Positions 50,222 to 58,572 of a DNA stretch of 64,000 bases are shown piece after piece; the stretch's first letter is position 1, and every line of letters begins with the position of its first letter. The position numbers and the translations under genes are program-made. Origin of the DNA: Faeciplasma gallinarum (GTDB taxonomy: Bacteria; Bacillota; Clostridia; Oscillospirales; Ruminococcaceae); contig DVIR01000011.1 of assembly GCA_018711085.1 (NCBI GenBank), positions 16,199-80,198 on the forward strand, in the 5' to 3' direction. The notes under the pieces were generated by a model. The model had not been told where the DNA came from. It did not search any database and saw only the letters and a list, made by a program, of their open reading frames with translations.

Positions 50222-50944
50222 ATGCAAAGCATTTCATATAAGCTTGAGGGATTTGAAGGCCCGCTTGACCTTTTGCTGTTTTTGATAACGAAGCACAAGC
50301 TGGACATAAAAAATATACAGATATCTGCGCTTTTAGATCAGTACCTTGAATATATAGACGGCATAAATGACTGCGACTTTGAATACGCAGGCGACTTTTT
50401 GGAGATGGCGGCAAGGCTTATCCTTATAAAAACACTTTCCCTTCTGCCAAAGCACGAGGAAGCCGAACAGCTAAAGCGCGAGCTTAGCGGAAGGCTTATC
50501 GAATACTCCATATGCAAACAGGCGGCCGCAAGGCTGAAAGAGGATTACGTCGGGGATAAGATATTCGTAAGAGAGCCGACGGAAATCCCCGCGGATAAGA
50601 CATACCGAAAAACCCACGACCCCGAGGAACTTCTCGCCGCGTATAGAGGAATGTACGACAAGAAGCTGATGCGCAAGCCGGTCGAGGCGTCGGTGTTCCG
50701 CCCGATAGTTTCGCACAGAATCGTGTCCGTGACTACGGGAATAGTCACTGTTTTAAGGCGCCTGTACAAGACGGGCAGCTGTGACGTTTCGGACATACTC
50801 GATTCTCAGCGCGGCAAGTCGGAAAAGATAGCTGTGTTTTTGGCGGTGCTTGAGCTGACAAAGTCGGGAAGAGTGAAGATAAGCGATGACAATCGCGTCA
50901 TAACTTTTGAGGGAAGAAAAAAGGAGAACGCAGATGCAACTTGA
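50222..50944 (+). CDS. scpA: Segregation and condensation protein A
   Basis: A 240-residue kleisin that bridges the heads of the SMC dimer to form condensin for chromosome segregation. The N-terminal signature is YKLEGFEGPLDLLLFLI followed by KHKLDIKNIQI, and a C-terminal winged helix (GKSEKIAVFLAVLELTKSGRV) binds the SMC cap. The ribosome site lies in the end of the M50 gene. scpB starts 11 bases before its stop. Confidence 0.96.
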   Translation: MQSISYKLEGFEGPLDLLLFLITKHKLDIKNIQISALLDQYLEYIDGINDCDFEYAGDFLEMAARLILIKTLSLLPKHEEAEQLKRELSGRLIEYSICKQAAARLKEDYVGDKIFVREPTEIPADKTYRKTHDPEELLAAYRGMYDKKLMRKPVEASVFRPIVSHRIVSVTTGIVTVLRRLYKTGSCDVSDILDSQRGKSEKIAVFLAVLELTKSGRVKISDDNRVITFEGRKKENADAT

Positions 50945-51494
50945 AGAAAAGCTTTCGATAATAGAGGCGGTGCTGTTTGCATACGGCGAGCCGATTGAAC
51001 CTGCTAAGCTTGCAGGCGCATGCGGGGTGGATGAATCGGAGATTGCAAGGATGGTTGCGGCTCTCAACGCGGAGCTTTCTGACGGCGGCTCTGCCCTGAC
51101 TGTTTTGAGCGTCGGCGGAAGTTATCAGCTTGCGACGAAGCAGGAATACGCCGAATACATACGCGCAGCCATGGACACCAAGCGCAGCGCGGCACTTTCA
51201 TCCGCGGCGATGGAGGTGCTGACTATAATAGCATACAATCAGCCGGTGACAAGGAATTTTGTCGATGACGTAAGAGGCGTGGACAGCGGCGGAGTTATAA
51301 ACAACCTCATAGAAAAGCAGCTCATAGAGGAGGCGGGAAGGCTCGATATTCCCGGAAAACCCGTGCTGTTTAGGACAACCCCGAACTTTTTAAGGTGCTT
51401 TTCGCTTTCGGATATTTCGGAGCTGCCCGCACTTCCGACGGAGGATTCGCAGCTTAGCTTTGAAGATTTTTCGCACTCTGAGCAGCATGACTGA
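50934..51494 (+). CDS. scpB: Segregation and condensation protein B
   Basis: A 186-residue partner of ScpA with two winged-helix domains: the first starts EEKLSIIEAVLFAYGEPI; the second contains LSSAAMEVLTIIAYNQPVTR, the family signature, and VINNLIEKQLIEEAGR. The ATG at 50934 follows AAAAAAGGAGAACGCAG and overlaps scpA by 11 bases, giving coupled synthesis of the two subunits. Confidence 0.96.
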   Translation: MQLEEKLSIIEAVLFAYGEPIEPAKLAGACGVDESEIARMVAALNAELSDGGSALTVLSVGGSYQLATKQEYAEYIRAAMDTKRSAALSSAAMEVLTIIAYNQPVTRNFVDDVRGVDSGGVINNLIEKQLIEEAGRLDIPGKPVLFRTTPNFLRCFSLSDISELPALPTEDSQLSFEDFSHSEQHD

Positions 51495-51562
51495 ATAGCA
51501 CGCGCCTGTTCGGTCAAGTATAGATAGGAAAGGGGACTGATACTACGGCGGGATATATAATT

Positions 51563-52378
51563 TTGGGAATATTTCTTGCGCTTGTTTTGATAATTGCAGT
51601 CCTGCTTTATTCGCCTCTGAGAGCGTACGTCGAGTTTGACAAGAGCAGACTGAAAGTCAAGGTAAAGTACCTGTGGCTAAAGCTGTACGAGCTTGATACA
51701 TCACAGAAAAGCAGCGATGACGACGGCGGTAAAAAGGGCAAAACCTCTGCCGATAAGGACGGCACATCCGCAAGCGCTGAAAACGGGACAAATAAAAATA
51801 CATCGTCCGATTCGGAAGCGGCGGGCACGCATGAAAGCCGTGACGATTCCGCAAAAAAAGACGAGCCGGACAAGCCCGAAGAGGGCGTGACGCGAAAAAA
51901 GGCGTTTTCAAAAAAAGACCCTGACGGAAAAAAGCCAAAGAGCAAAGCAAAGAATAAAACCAAGTCTTCGCTGATCGAGCGGTATAACGAGATCAAGCCT
52001 TACATACCCACGGCGAAAAAGGGCTTGAGGCGGCTTTTAAAGCTTATAAGACTCACCCGCTTGGAGCTTACAATGACAGTCGGCGGCTCCGACGCATACG
52101 AGGCGGGGATGAACTTCGGCAGAGCAAATCAGATTTTTTACCCTGCCCTTGCCGTTGTGTGCGTGATTTTTACGGTTTCAATAAAGAAAACTCAGATACT
52201 GTGCGACTTTGACAATCAGACGTTCGACATAAACGGCAGGACGGTGGTCAAGGTCACACCCGCTGCGGTTTTGAGCCTAGCGGTATATCTGCTTATAAAT
52301 TATTTCAAAATAAAAAAGAAAATTGATAAGGAAAGTAAGAGGGAGACAAACAATGAGCGAAAAGAACAGCTATCTTGA
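51563..52378 (+). CDS. DUF2953 membrane-anchored protein (YtfI-like)
   Basis: A protein of about 271 residues with an N-terminal membrane helix, a highly charged low-complexity middle (residues 45-130, K/D/S/E-rich) and a C-terminal DUF2953 domain (LELTMTVGGSDAYEAGMNFG, then FYPALAVVCVIFTV). In Bacillus the homologue ytfI precedes ytfJ (gerW), as here. The start is uncertain: the nearest standard codon is TTG at 51563, but GGAAAGGGG lies 27 bases upstream, and the frame between has no ATG, GTG or TTG, only ACG/ATA/ATT codons. Its 3' end overlaps gerW by 26 bases. Confidence 0.8.
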   Translation: MGIFLALVLIIAVLLYSPLRAYVEFDKSRLKVKVKYLWLKLYELDTSQKSSDDDGGKKGKTSADKDGTSASAENGTNKNTSSDSEAAGTHESRDDSAKKDEPDKPEEGVTRKKAFSKKDPDGKKPKSKAKNKTKSSLIERYNEIKPYIPTAKKGLRRLLKLIRLTRLELTMTVGGSDAYEAGMNFGRANQIFYPALAVVCVIFTVSIKKTQILCDFDNQTFDINGRTVVKVTPAAVLSLAVYLLINYFKIKKKIDKESKRETNNERKEQLS

Positions 52379-52772
52379 AAACCTTGTAAAAACGGCGGTA
52401 GAGAAGATCAAGGAAATGGTTGACGTTGAGACCATAGTCGGCAAGCCGATAAGCGTGCCCAACGGAACAATTATCATTCCTGTTTCAAAGGTTGCGGTGG
52501 GATTCGGCTCCGGCGGATCTGACCTTCCCACGACAAGCTCTAAGGATCTTTTCGGCGGCGGCGTGGGAGGCGGAATAACCATTCAGCCCATTGCCTTTAT
52601 AGCAATATCCCCCGAGGGCGACGTCAAGCTCCTTCAGATGACTATAAACGCATCAAAGGAAAATGCGGCGCTTGCAATACTTCCCGAGATAATTGAAAAA
52701 ATTTCCGGAATGTTTGGAAAGGATAAAAAGTCCGAATCGGAGGAATCCGAGCAGGAAGAATCAGCCGATTAA
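52353..52772 (+). CDS. ytfJ: GerW family sporulation protein (YtfJ)
   Basis: A 139-residue protein of the GerW/YtfJ family. In Bacillus it is made in the forespore and needed for full germination with some nutrients. Conserved parts are the amphipathic N-terminus, VGKPISVPNGTIIIPVSKVAVGF, a glycine-rich loop (FGGGVGGGITIQPIAF) and an acidic tail. The ATG at 52353 follows AAGAGGGAGACAAACA. Coupling with DUF2953 and position before a DacF-like carboxypeptidase link this group to spore cortex or germination. Confidence 0.92.
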   Translation: MSEKNSYLENLVKTAVEKIKEMVDVETIVGKPISVPNGTIIIPVSKVAVGFGSGGSDLPTTSSKDLFGGGVGGGITIQPIAFIAISPEGDVKLLQMTINASKENAALAILPEIIEKISGMFGKDKKSESEESEQEESAD

Positions 52773-52834
52773 ATCGCTGTATGATTTTTTGTATTGTCCA
52801 TAAAATATACTGTATTCATTACGGAGGTATTGTT

Positions 52835-53926
52835 ATGGATAATATAAAAAGATGCACTGTATGCCTGATTTGCCTTTTGGTAATGGCATCCTGCCTGTGT
52901 ATAAAAGCGCGGGCGGCAGAACCGGCGATAGCGGCAAAGGCAGCAGCTTTGATAGATATGTCCACGGGAAAAGTGATTTTTGAAAAGAACGGATCGATGC
53001 AGCTTCCGATGGCAAGCACGACAAAAATAATGACCACCCTTTTGACGCTTGAGGCGGGCGACCTCGACAGCTATTTTGAGGTTGACCCGAACGCAATCAA
53101 GGTTGAAGGCTCGTCGATGGGCTTAAAAGAGGGCTGCCTTGTCACAAGGAGGATGTTAGCATACGGAATGATGCTCCCCAGCGGCAACGATGCGGCAAAT
53201 TCTGCTGCGGTCAGCGTAGCGGGAAGCATAGATGATTTTGTTCGCATGATGAACGACAGAGCGGCACAGATGGGACTTGACAACACGCATTTTGTCACCC
53301 CGTCCGGCCTTGATGATTACACATCTGATCACTATTCGACGGCTCTTGACATGGCATATCTGACGGCAAACGCCTTAAAAAACGAGACGTTTAAACAGGT
53401 GTGCCAAACGAGAAGCATAAAACTTGAGTTCGGGGACGGAAAAGAGTTTTGGCTTGCAAACACAAACAGGCTCCTTGATTCATGCGAGGGCGTAATAGGC
53501 GTCAAGACCGGCTTTACGGATAAAGCGGGAAGATGCCTTGTGTCCGCCTGCACAAGAAACGGAGTCACCCTCATATGCGTGACCCTAAACGACCCGAACG
53601 ACTGGTATGACCACACCAACCTGTACGATTACGGGTTCGGGATGTATGAAAACTGCGAGTTTGGCGGCGTGTCGCTGAAAATACCGTGCGCGTCCGCTGA
53701 AAACGGAGGCTTTGTCGTGGCGTCGAGCGACGGTTTCGAGCTGCCTTTGATGGAGTGCGATTACCCGAGGGTGGAAAGACTTGTTTTGCTGCCGAGGTTT
53801 GTTTACTGCGACGGCATGTGTGATGAATGTAATGACGATGAACCTGTTGAGCCGGTGTCCGTCGGGAGGGTAATCTACCTTCTTGACGGCTGCATTATAG
53901 CTCAAAAGGAGCTGTATATAAGATAA
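52835..53926 (+). CDS. D-alanyl-D-alanine carboxypeptidase (PBP5/DacF-like)
   Basis: A 363-residue S11 peptidase that trims the terminal D-Ala of peptidoglycan stem peptides outside the cell. Residues 1-28 are a signal peptide (cleavage near ARAAEP). The active-site triad is complete: SxxK in MASTTKIMTTLL, SGN in MLPSGNDAANSA and KTG in IGVKTGFTDKAG. A C-terminal PBP5-type beta domain (about 275-363) follows. DacF acts in spore cortex synthesis; the gerW neighbour favours that, but vegetative DacA-like function is possible. The start follows TACGGAGGTATTGTT. Confidence 0.93.
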   Translation: MDNIKRCTVCLICLLVMASCLCIKARAAEPAIAAKAAALIDMSTGKVIFEKNGSMQLPMASTTKIMTTLLTLEAGDLDSYFEVDPNAIKVEGSSMGLKEGCLVTRRMLAYGMMLPSGNDAANSAAVSVAGSIDDFVRMMNDRAAQMGLDNTHFVTPSGLDDYTSDHYSTALDMAYLTANALKNETFKQVCQTRSIKLEFGDGKEFWLANTNRLLDSCEGVIGVKTGFTDKAGRCLVSACTRNGVTLICVTLNDPNDWYDHTNLYDYGFGMYENCEFGGVSLKIPCASAENGGFVVASSDGFELPLMECDYPRVERLVLLPRFVYCDGMCDECNDDEPVEPVSVGRVIYLLDGCIIAQKELYIR

Positions 53927-54023
53927 TCCGAAGCGAGCGGCGGCTGTCCGCCTCGGCGCACGGGAAAACGGAAAAGACGTAAAACCGAGGAGGTATAGCC
54001 GCCGTTTTGCGCGGCAAGAACAT

Positions 54024-54797
54024 ATGGACGAGAGGATTCAAAAGATAATAAGCGCTGTCGGCGCAGCGTCCCGCAGGAAGGCGGAGGAGCTGATAGCGCA
54101 GGGCAGGGTGCAGGTAAACGGCAGGCCGTGCAGCTTAGGCGACAAAGCCGACCCCGAAAAAGACATAATCACCATAGACGGCAAGAGAATAACCGACGGC
54201 GAAAAGCCCACGCATCTGTATTTTATGCTTAACAAGCCGCGCGGATACGTAACTACCATGAGCGATGACCTAGGAAGAAAATGCGTCACAGACCTGCTCA
54301 GCGATGTCGAGGAAAGAGTTTACCCTGTGGGCAGGCTCGACAAGAACACCGAGGGTTTGCTGCTTTTCACGAACGACGGCGACCTTGCAAACTCCATAAT
54401 GCATCCGAGCTGTCATATATCAAAGACGTATAGAGTTACCGTAAGACCTTCTGTGGACGAAGAACAGCTCATCGCACTGGAGAGCGGAGTGGTTATCGAC
54501 GGCAAAAAGACGCTCCCCGCATCGGTGAGCGTGCTGACAAAGGAAGAGGGCAGGGTGGTTTTGAGCATCACCATAAAAGAGGGCAGAAACCGCCAGATAA
54601 GAAAGATGTGCGAGGCCGTAGGACTTGAAGTCGCAAGACTAAAGCGCATATCAATAGGCCCGCTGAAGCTTGGAATGCTGAAGCCGGGAGCGTACAGAGA
54701 GCTTACGCCTGCGGAGCTGTCAGCCCTCAAAGGCGCCGTGGCTAAGGGAAAAGGAGAGAAAACTCACAATGCTTCAAATCGTAAAGCAGGAAAATAA
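54024..54797 (+). CDS. RsuA/RluB family pseudouridine synthase
   Basis: A 257-residue enzyme that converts a uridine in rRNA to pseudouridine. An S4 RNA-binding domain (1-60, RIQKIISAVGAASRRKAEEL and GRVQVNGRP) precedes the catalytic domain with MLNKPRGYVTT, the catalytic Asp in VGRLDKNTEGLLLFTND, and EGRNRQIRKMCEAVGLEV. RluB (23S rRNA) is the most likely ortholog. GAGGAGG lies 30 bases before the ATG, with a GCCGC/GCGGC hairpin between that would bring it to about 12 bases. Confidence 0.93.
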   Translation: MDERIQKIISAVGAASRRKAEELIAQGRVQVNGRPCSLGDKADPEKDIITIDGKRITDGEKPTHLYFMLNKPRGYVTTMSDDLGRKCVTDLLSDVEERVYPVGRLDKNTEGLLLFTNDGDLANSIMHPSCHISKTYRVTVRPSVDEEQLIALESGVVIDGKKTLPASVSVLTKEEGRVVLSITIKEGRNRQIRKMCEAVGLEVARLKRISIGPLKLGMLKPGAYRELTPAELSALKGAVAKGKGEKTHNASNRKAGK

Positions 54798-55170
54798 ATC
54801 GCCTAAATACATAGAAAAAATAAAATCGCTCGGCATGGAGCCAAACGATGTTTCGGTGTCGGAATCAATAGACTCCGGTGTTGTCACCGGTTACGCGCTG
54901 TACAGCATTTTAAGCGACTGCGTGAAGATATACTATATCGAGGCGAAATCAAAAACCGGAGAAAACGACCTTTTGCTCTTTGACGGGATAGCAAGGAGCG
55001 TGCTGTTTCTGGCGGTGCTTAAAGGCGTAGAGAAGGCGGAGTTTTCTTCCTGTATCGCCGCCGACGCAAAAATGCTCGGATTGTCTGACGAAAACGGAAT
55101 GCTGAAACCGATATCCGCAGTGTTTAATAAATGCAAGGGATGCGCCCATGCAGACAATTCCGAAGGATAA
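54769..55170 (+). CDS. Small protein of unknown function, possibly GNAT-like
   Basis: A 133-residue protein whose start (ATG, ribosome site AAAAGGAGAGAAAAC) lies 29 bases inside the pseudouridine synthase gene, so it is translationally coupled. The order of beta strands and helices (SGVVTGYALYSIL strand, VKIYYIEAK strand, DGIARSVLFLAVLKGV helix, KAEFSS strand) recalls the central part of GNAT acetyltransferases, with a C-terminal KCKGCAH segment. No full acetyl-CoA motif is seen. I regard the assignment as tentative. Confidence 0.7.
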   Translation: MLQIVKQENKSPKYIEKIKSLGMEPNDVSVSESIDSGVVTGYALYSILSDCVKIYYIEAKSKTGENDLLLFDGIARSVLFLAVLKGVEKAEFSSCIAADAKMLGLSDENGMLKPISAVFNKCKGCAHADNSEG

Positions 55171-55185
55171 AACGGAGGAAACGCA

Positions 55186-56655
55186 ATGAACAACGTAAAC
55201 TACACCATGCTCTGCGACTTTTATGAGCTGACCATGGCAAACGGCTACTTTAAAAACGGCTACAAGGACAAGATATGCTACTTTGACCTTTTTTACAGAC
55301 GTGTGCCGGACAACGGCGGCTTCATCATAGCCTGCGGCCTGGAGCAGGTGATCGACTACATAAATAATCTGCACTTTGACGAGGAGGACATAGCGTATCT
55401 TCGCTCAAAGGGGATTTTCTGCGAGGAGTTTTTGGACTACCTGAGGAGCTTTAAATTTGAGGGAGACGTGTGGGCAGTGTCGGAGGGAACGGTGGCGTTT
55501 CCTAACGTGCCTATCATCACCGTCAGGGCGCCTGCGATTCAGGCGCAGCTCATTGAGACGTTCTTGCTGCTGACGATAAATCACCAGTCGCTGATTGCAA
55601 CCAAGACGAATAGAATCGTAAGGGCGTCGGAGGGAAGAGCCGTCTCAGAGTTCGGCTCAAGAAGGGCGCACGGACCCGATGCTGCAATCTTAGGCGCAAG
55701 GGCTGCATACATAGGCGGCGCGGCGGCAACCGCATGCACGCTCACCGACGAGCTGTACGGCGTTCCGGCAACGGGAACAATGGCGCATTCGTGGGTGCAG
55801 ATGTTTGACAGCGAGTACGAGGCTTTTAAGACGTACTGCGAGGTGTATCCGGACAGCGCAACGCTCCTTGTCGATACCTATAACGTGCTCAGAAGCGGCG
55901 TGCCGAACGCCATAAGGGTGTTCGACGAGGTATTAAAGCCGATGGGCAAGCGTCCGAAGGGAATAAGACTTGACTCCGGAGATATAACGTACCTGTCCTG
56001 CAAGGCAAGAAGAATGCTTGACGATGCAGGGTACTCCGACTGTAAGATAGTCGCCTCAAACTCGCTTGACGAGTATCTTATAAGGGACATGCTCATGCAG
56101 GGAGCAAAGGTTGACCTTTACGGAGTGGGCGAGCGCCTTATAACCGCAAAGTCGTCCTCTGTGCTCGACGGAGTGTATAAGCTTGTCGCCGTGGAGGAGG
56201 ATGACGGAAAGATCATACCTAAAATAAAGATTTCCGAAAACGTTCAAAAAATAACGAACCCGAGCTTTAAGAGGGTTTACCGCCTCTATGACAACGAGAA
56301 CTTCAAGGCGGTGGCGGATTATATGTGTTTAAGCGACGAAGAGGTAGACGCCTCAAAGCCGCTTGAAATATTCGACCCCGATTACACGTGGAAGCGCAGA
56401 CTCATGACAAACTACACCGCAAGGGAGCTTTTGGAGCCTGTGTTCATCGGCGGCAAATGCGTTTATAATAAGCCCACCCTCGAGGAAATACGCGAGCATT
56501 GCAAGCGCGAGGTTTCGACGATGTGGGACTCCGTTTTGAGATTTGAGAACCCGCATATTCAGTACGTAGACCTTTCGGAAAAGCTGTGGAACTTAAAGCA
56601 AAAACTCCTTTCGGAGCTGTCCGGCGGCATGAACAATGAAAAAGCTGAGCTTTAA
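55186..56655 (+). CDS. pncB: Nicotinate phosphoribosyltransferase
   Basis: A 489-residue enzyme that joins nicotinate and PRPP to nicotinate mononucleotide in the NAD salvage pathway. Diagnostic segments are MLCDFYELTMANGYF at the start, FYRRVPDNGGFIIACGLEQ, GSRRAHGPDAAILGARAAYIGG (phosphate and histidine site), GTMAHSWVQMF and KGIRLDSGDITYLS. The length fits the long bacterial form. The start follows AAAACGGAGGAAACGCA. The next gene, a membrane protein, overlaps its end by 20 bases and might be a vitamin transporter. Confidence 0.95.
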   Translation: MNNVNYTMLCDFYELTMANGYFKNGYKDKICYFDLFYRRVPDNGGFIIACGLEQVIDYINNLHFDEEDIAYLRSKGIFCEEFLDYLRSFKFEGDVWAVSEGTVAFPNVPIITVRAPAIQAQLIETFLLLTINHQSLIATKTNRIVRASEGRAVSEFGSRRAHGPDAAILGARAAYIGGAAATACTLTDELYGVPATGTMAHSWVQMFDSEYEAFKTYCEVYPDSATLLVDTYNVLRSGVPNAIRVFDEVLKPMGKRPKGIRLDSGDITYLSCKARRMLDDAGYSDCKIVASNSLDEYLIRDMLMQGAKVDLYGVGERLITAKSSSVLDGVYKLVAVEEDDGKIIPKIKISENVQKITNPSFKRVYRLYDNENFKAVADYMCLSDEEVDASKPLEIFDPDYTWKRRLMTNYTARELLEPVFIGGKCVYNKPTLEEIREHCKREVSTMWDSVLRFENPHIQYVDLSEKLWNLKQKLLSELSGGMNNEKAEL

Positions 56656-57169
56656 AACTGCTTTCGGCGGGATAATATCCGCGCTGTGCGTGGTTTTGGA
56701 GTGCGCAGTGGGCGTGCTGCCGATATTTCTTTACGTGTTCCCGATGCTTTGCGGTCTGCTGATGATGATCCTGATAGACGAGTGCGGCGCCAAAACAGCG
56801 GTGAGTGCCTTTGTGAGCATATCTGTGCTTTCGCTGCTTTTGTGCTCTGATAAAGAGGCGGCAATACTTTACGTCGGATTTTTCGGATACTACCCCATAG
56901 TCAGAACGTACCTGCAAAAGATAAAATCGCGCGTGCTGCGGATTGTGCTGAAACTTTTGATGTTTAACGCGGCGATGGTCTGCTCATACTTGATTTTGAT
57001 AGCCGTTTTCGGACTTGAGCAGCTCGGACTTGAGGGCGGCGCATACGTGCTCTTAGGGCTTTTGGCAATGCTCAACGTGATGTTCGGGGCGTTTGATTTT
57101 ATACTGGACAAGCTTGTTGTGCTTTATCGTACAAAATTTCGAGACAGATTTTTCGGAGGCAGGAGGTAA
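56636..57169 (+). CDS. Polytopic membrane protein overlapping pncB (possible ECF S-component-like)
   Basis: A 177-residue protein with five or six membrane helices. The N-terminus (KTAFGGIISALCVVLECAV) has the shape of ECF transporter S components, with small residues on the first helix, and overlap with pncB would make a nicotinate or related substrate attractive. The conserved AxxxA contact motif is not convincing, so this is inference from size and context. The C-terminus is basic (FRDRFFGGRR). Confidence 0.6.
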   Translation: MKKLSFKTAFGGIISALCVVLECAVGVLPIFLYVFPMLCGLLMMILIDECGAKTAVSAFVSISVLSLLLCSDKEAAILYVGFFGYYPIVRTYLQKIKSRVLRIVLKLLMFNAAMVCSYLILIAVFGLEQLGLEGGAYVLLGLLAMLNVMFGAFDFILDKLVVLYRTKFRDRFFGGRR

Positions 57170-57180
57170 CAAGCGTCTTT

Positions 57181-57906
57181 ATGCGTAAAATGCACAATAC
57201 TGCCGATGATAAAAGCGGCAAGAGGAAAAAAGTAATAAGAATTGTTTCGCTGTGCATACTTGTTGCCGTGATGATTTTTGTCACGATTATATGCATACCG
57301 ATAGTTAAAATGCTCTCCACCGAAGAGGGCAGAGCGGGACTTGAGCGGCTGGTTGACAGCAATTTTCTGCTCGGCGTATGCGTGTACATGTTCCTGCAAG
57401 TGCTTCAGGTCTTGGTCGCGCTGATCCCCGGCGGAGTGATACAAATCCTCGGCGGAGTGCTTTTCGGAAACTTTTGGGGAACTGTGCTCTGCTCGTTAGG
57501 CATACTTGCCGGCTCGGCAATAGTGTTCTTTATGGTCAGGCGGTTCGGAATGCCTGTTGTGGAGGCGTTCATAGACAGAAAGGGCATAAAGAAATTCGAG
57601 TTTTTAAACGACACGAAAAAGCTTGAAATCACGGTGTTCATCCTGTTTTTGATACCCGGCATGCCAAAGGACGTTTTGACGTACTTAGCGCCGCTCACAA
57701 AAATAAAACCGTCCTCTTTTCTTGCGCTGTCCATGCTCGGCAGGTTTCCGGCGATACTCCTTTCGATAGTGTTCGGAGCAAACCTCTCGGAGGGAAACAT
57801 ATTAGCTGCGGTAGTCATATTTGCCGTGGTTGCAGTCGTGGGAATAATAGGCATACTCTACAACGGGAAGATAGTGGCTTATATAAAGAGCAGAAGAAAG
57901 ATGTAA
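57181..57906 (+). CDS. TVP38/TMEM64 (DedA-like) membrane protein
   Basis: A 241-residue protein of the TVP38/TMEM64 (VTT domain) family. Hallmarks are the re-entrant segment ALIPGGVIQILGGVLFGNFWGT, a following GSAIVFFMVRRFG helix, and FLIPGMPKDVLTYLAPLTKI with the conserved PxxPxD-like turn. Some relatives flip undecaprenyl phosphate or phospholipids across the membrane; the role here is unknown. It is the last gene of the co-directional group and is followed by a strong terminator. Confidence 0.88.
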   Translation: MRKMHNTADDKSGKRKKVIRIVSLCILVAVMIFVTIICIPIVKMLSTEEGRAGLERLVDSNFLLGVCVYMFLQVLQVLVALIPGGVIQILGGVLFGNFWGTVLCSLGILAGSAIVFFMVRRFGMPVVEAFIDRKGIKKFEFLNDTKKLEITVFILFLIPGMPKDVLTYLAPLTKIKPSSFLALSMLGRFPAILLSIVFGANLSEGNILAAVVIFAVVAVVGIIGILYNGKIVAYIKSRRKM

Positions 57907-57910
57907 AAAA

Positions 57911-57944
57911 AATAAAACCGTCGGCGCGCGCCGGCGGTTTTTTT
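57911..57944 (+). terminator. Terminator of the TVP38-family gene
   Basis: AAAACCGTCGGCGCG pairs with CGCCGGCGGTTTT and is followed by T residues; it lies between convergent genes. Confidence 0.9.
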
Positions 57945-57956
57945 GATCTGAAAACT

Positions 57957-58514
57957 TTATTTATTCAGATGCTCAACTCTGTATACGATGAGGGGAAGCA
58001 AAAGCCACTGCATGCATATTCCGAAAAGACCGGTCGTTATCGCTGTCCATATCGCGGCAACCGATACGCCCTCTCTTTCAAACGCAAATACCGCAATGAG
58101 TATCGCGGCAGCTCTTACTATGCGTCCCGCCACCTGAGTTATAAGTACCTTCGCTATCGTGGGCATGTTTGCGTTCCTCAAAAGTCCCGCTGCAAGGCCG
58201 TACGCACAAAGCTCAACCATCATTATCGGAAGCATAGCTGCCCCGGGCATTGACGAAATCAAAAAGCTCACCATCGGACCTAAAAGTCCCGCGATCGCCC
58301 CTACGTAAGGGCCTGCCAGCAAGCCGGCAAGTATTATCGGCAGATGCATCGGCAAAAATGCCTCTCCTAAAGCTGTGCCCAGTCCCGACGCCGCACCGAT
58401 CAGGTGGAACACCTGCGGGATTAAAACTGCGCCCGCTATCGCCGCAACAGTTGCAAGAGTCTGAGCTTTTACGGACAAACGCGGTTTATCAATAGTTTTA
58501 ATAGCTGTTGACAT
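57957..58514 (-). CDS. ECF transporter S component, substrate unknown
   Basis: A 185-residue protein with six membrane helices. The motif AFLPMHLPIILAGLLAGPYVGAI and the following LLGPMVSFLISSMPG are typical of the ECF-transporter S-component family that delivers vitamins or precursors to a shared energising module. The general EcfAA'T genes are not in the window. A possible cobalamin-related or queuosine-type ligand cannot be decided. The start follows GAAAGGAGCGACACGAC. It has a likely promoter of its own (TTGATT-16-TAAAAT) in the gap to the PfkB gene. Confidence 0.85.
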   Translation of the reverse strand: MSTAIKTIDKPRLSVKAQTLATVAAIAGAVLIPQVFHLIGAASGLGTALGEAFLPMHLPIILAGLLAGPYVGAIAGLLGPMVSFLISSMPGAAMLPIMMVELCAYGLAAGLLRNANMPTIAKVLITQVAGRIVRAAAILIAVFAFEREGVSVAAIWTAITTGLFGICMQWLLLPLIVYRVEHLNK

Positions 58515-58572
58515 GTCGTGTCGCTCCTTTCTAAAACTATCTGCTTTTATTTTACCACAAATCTAAAGAAAA

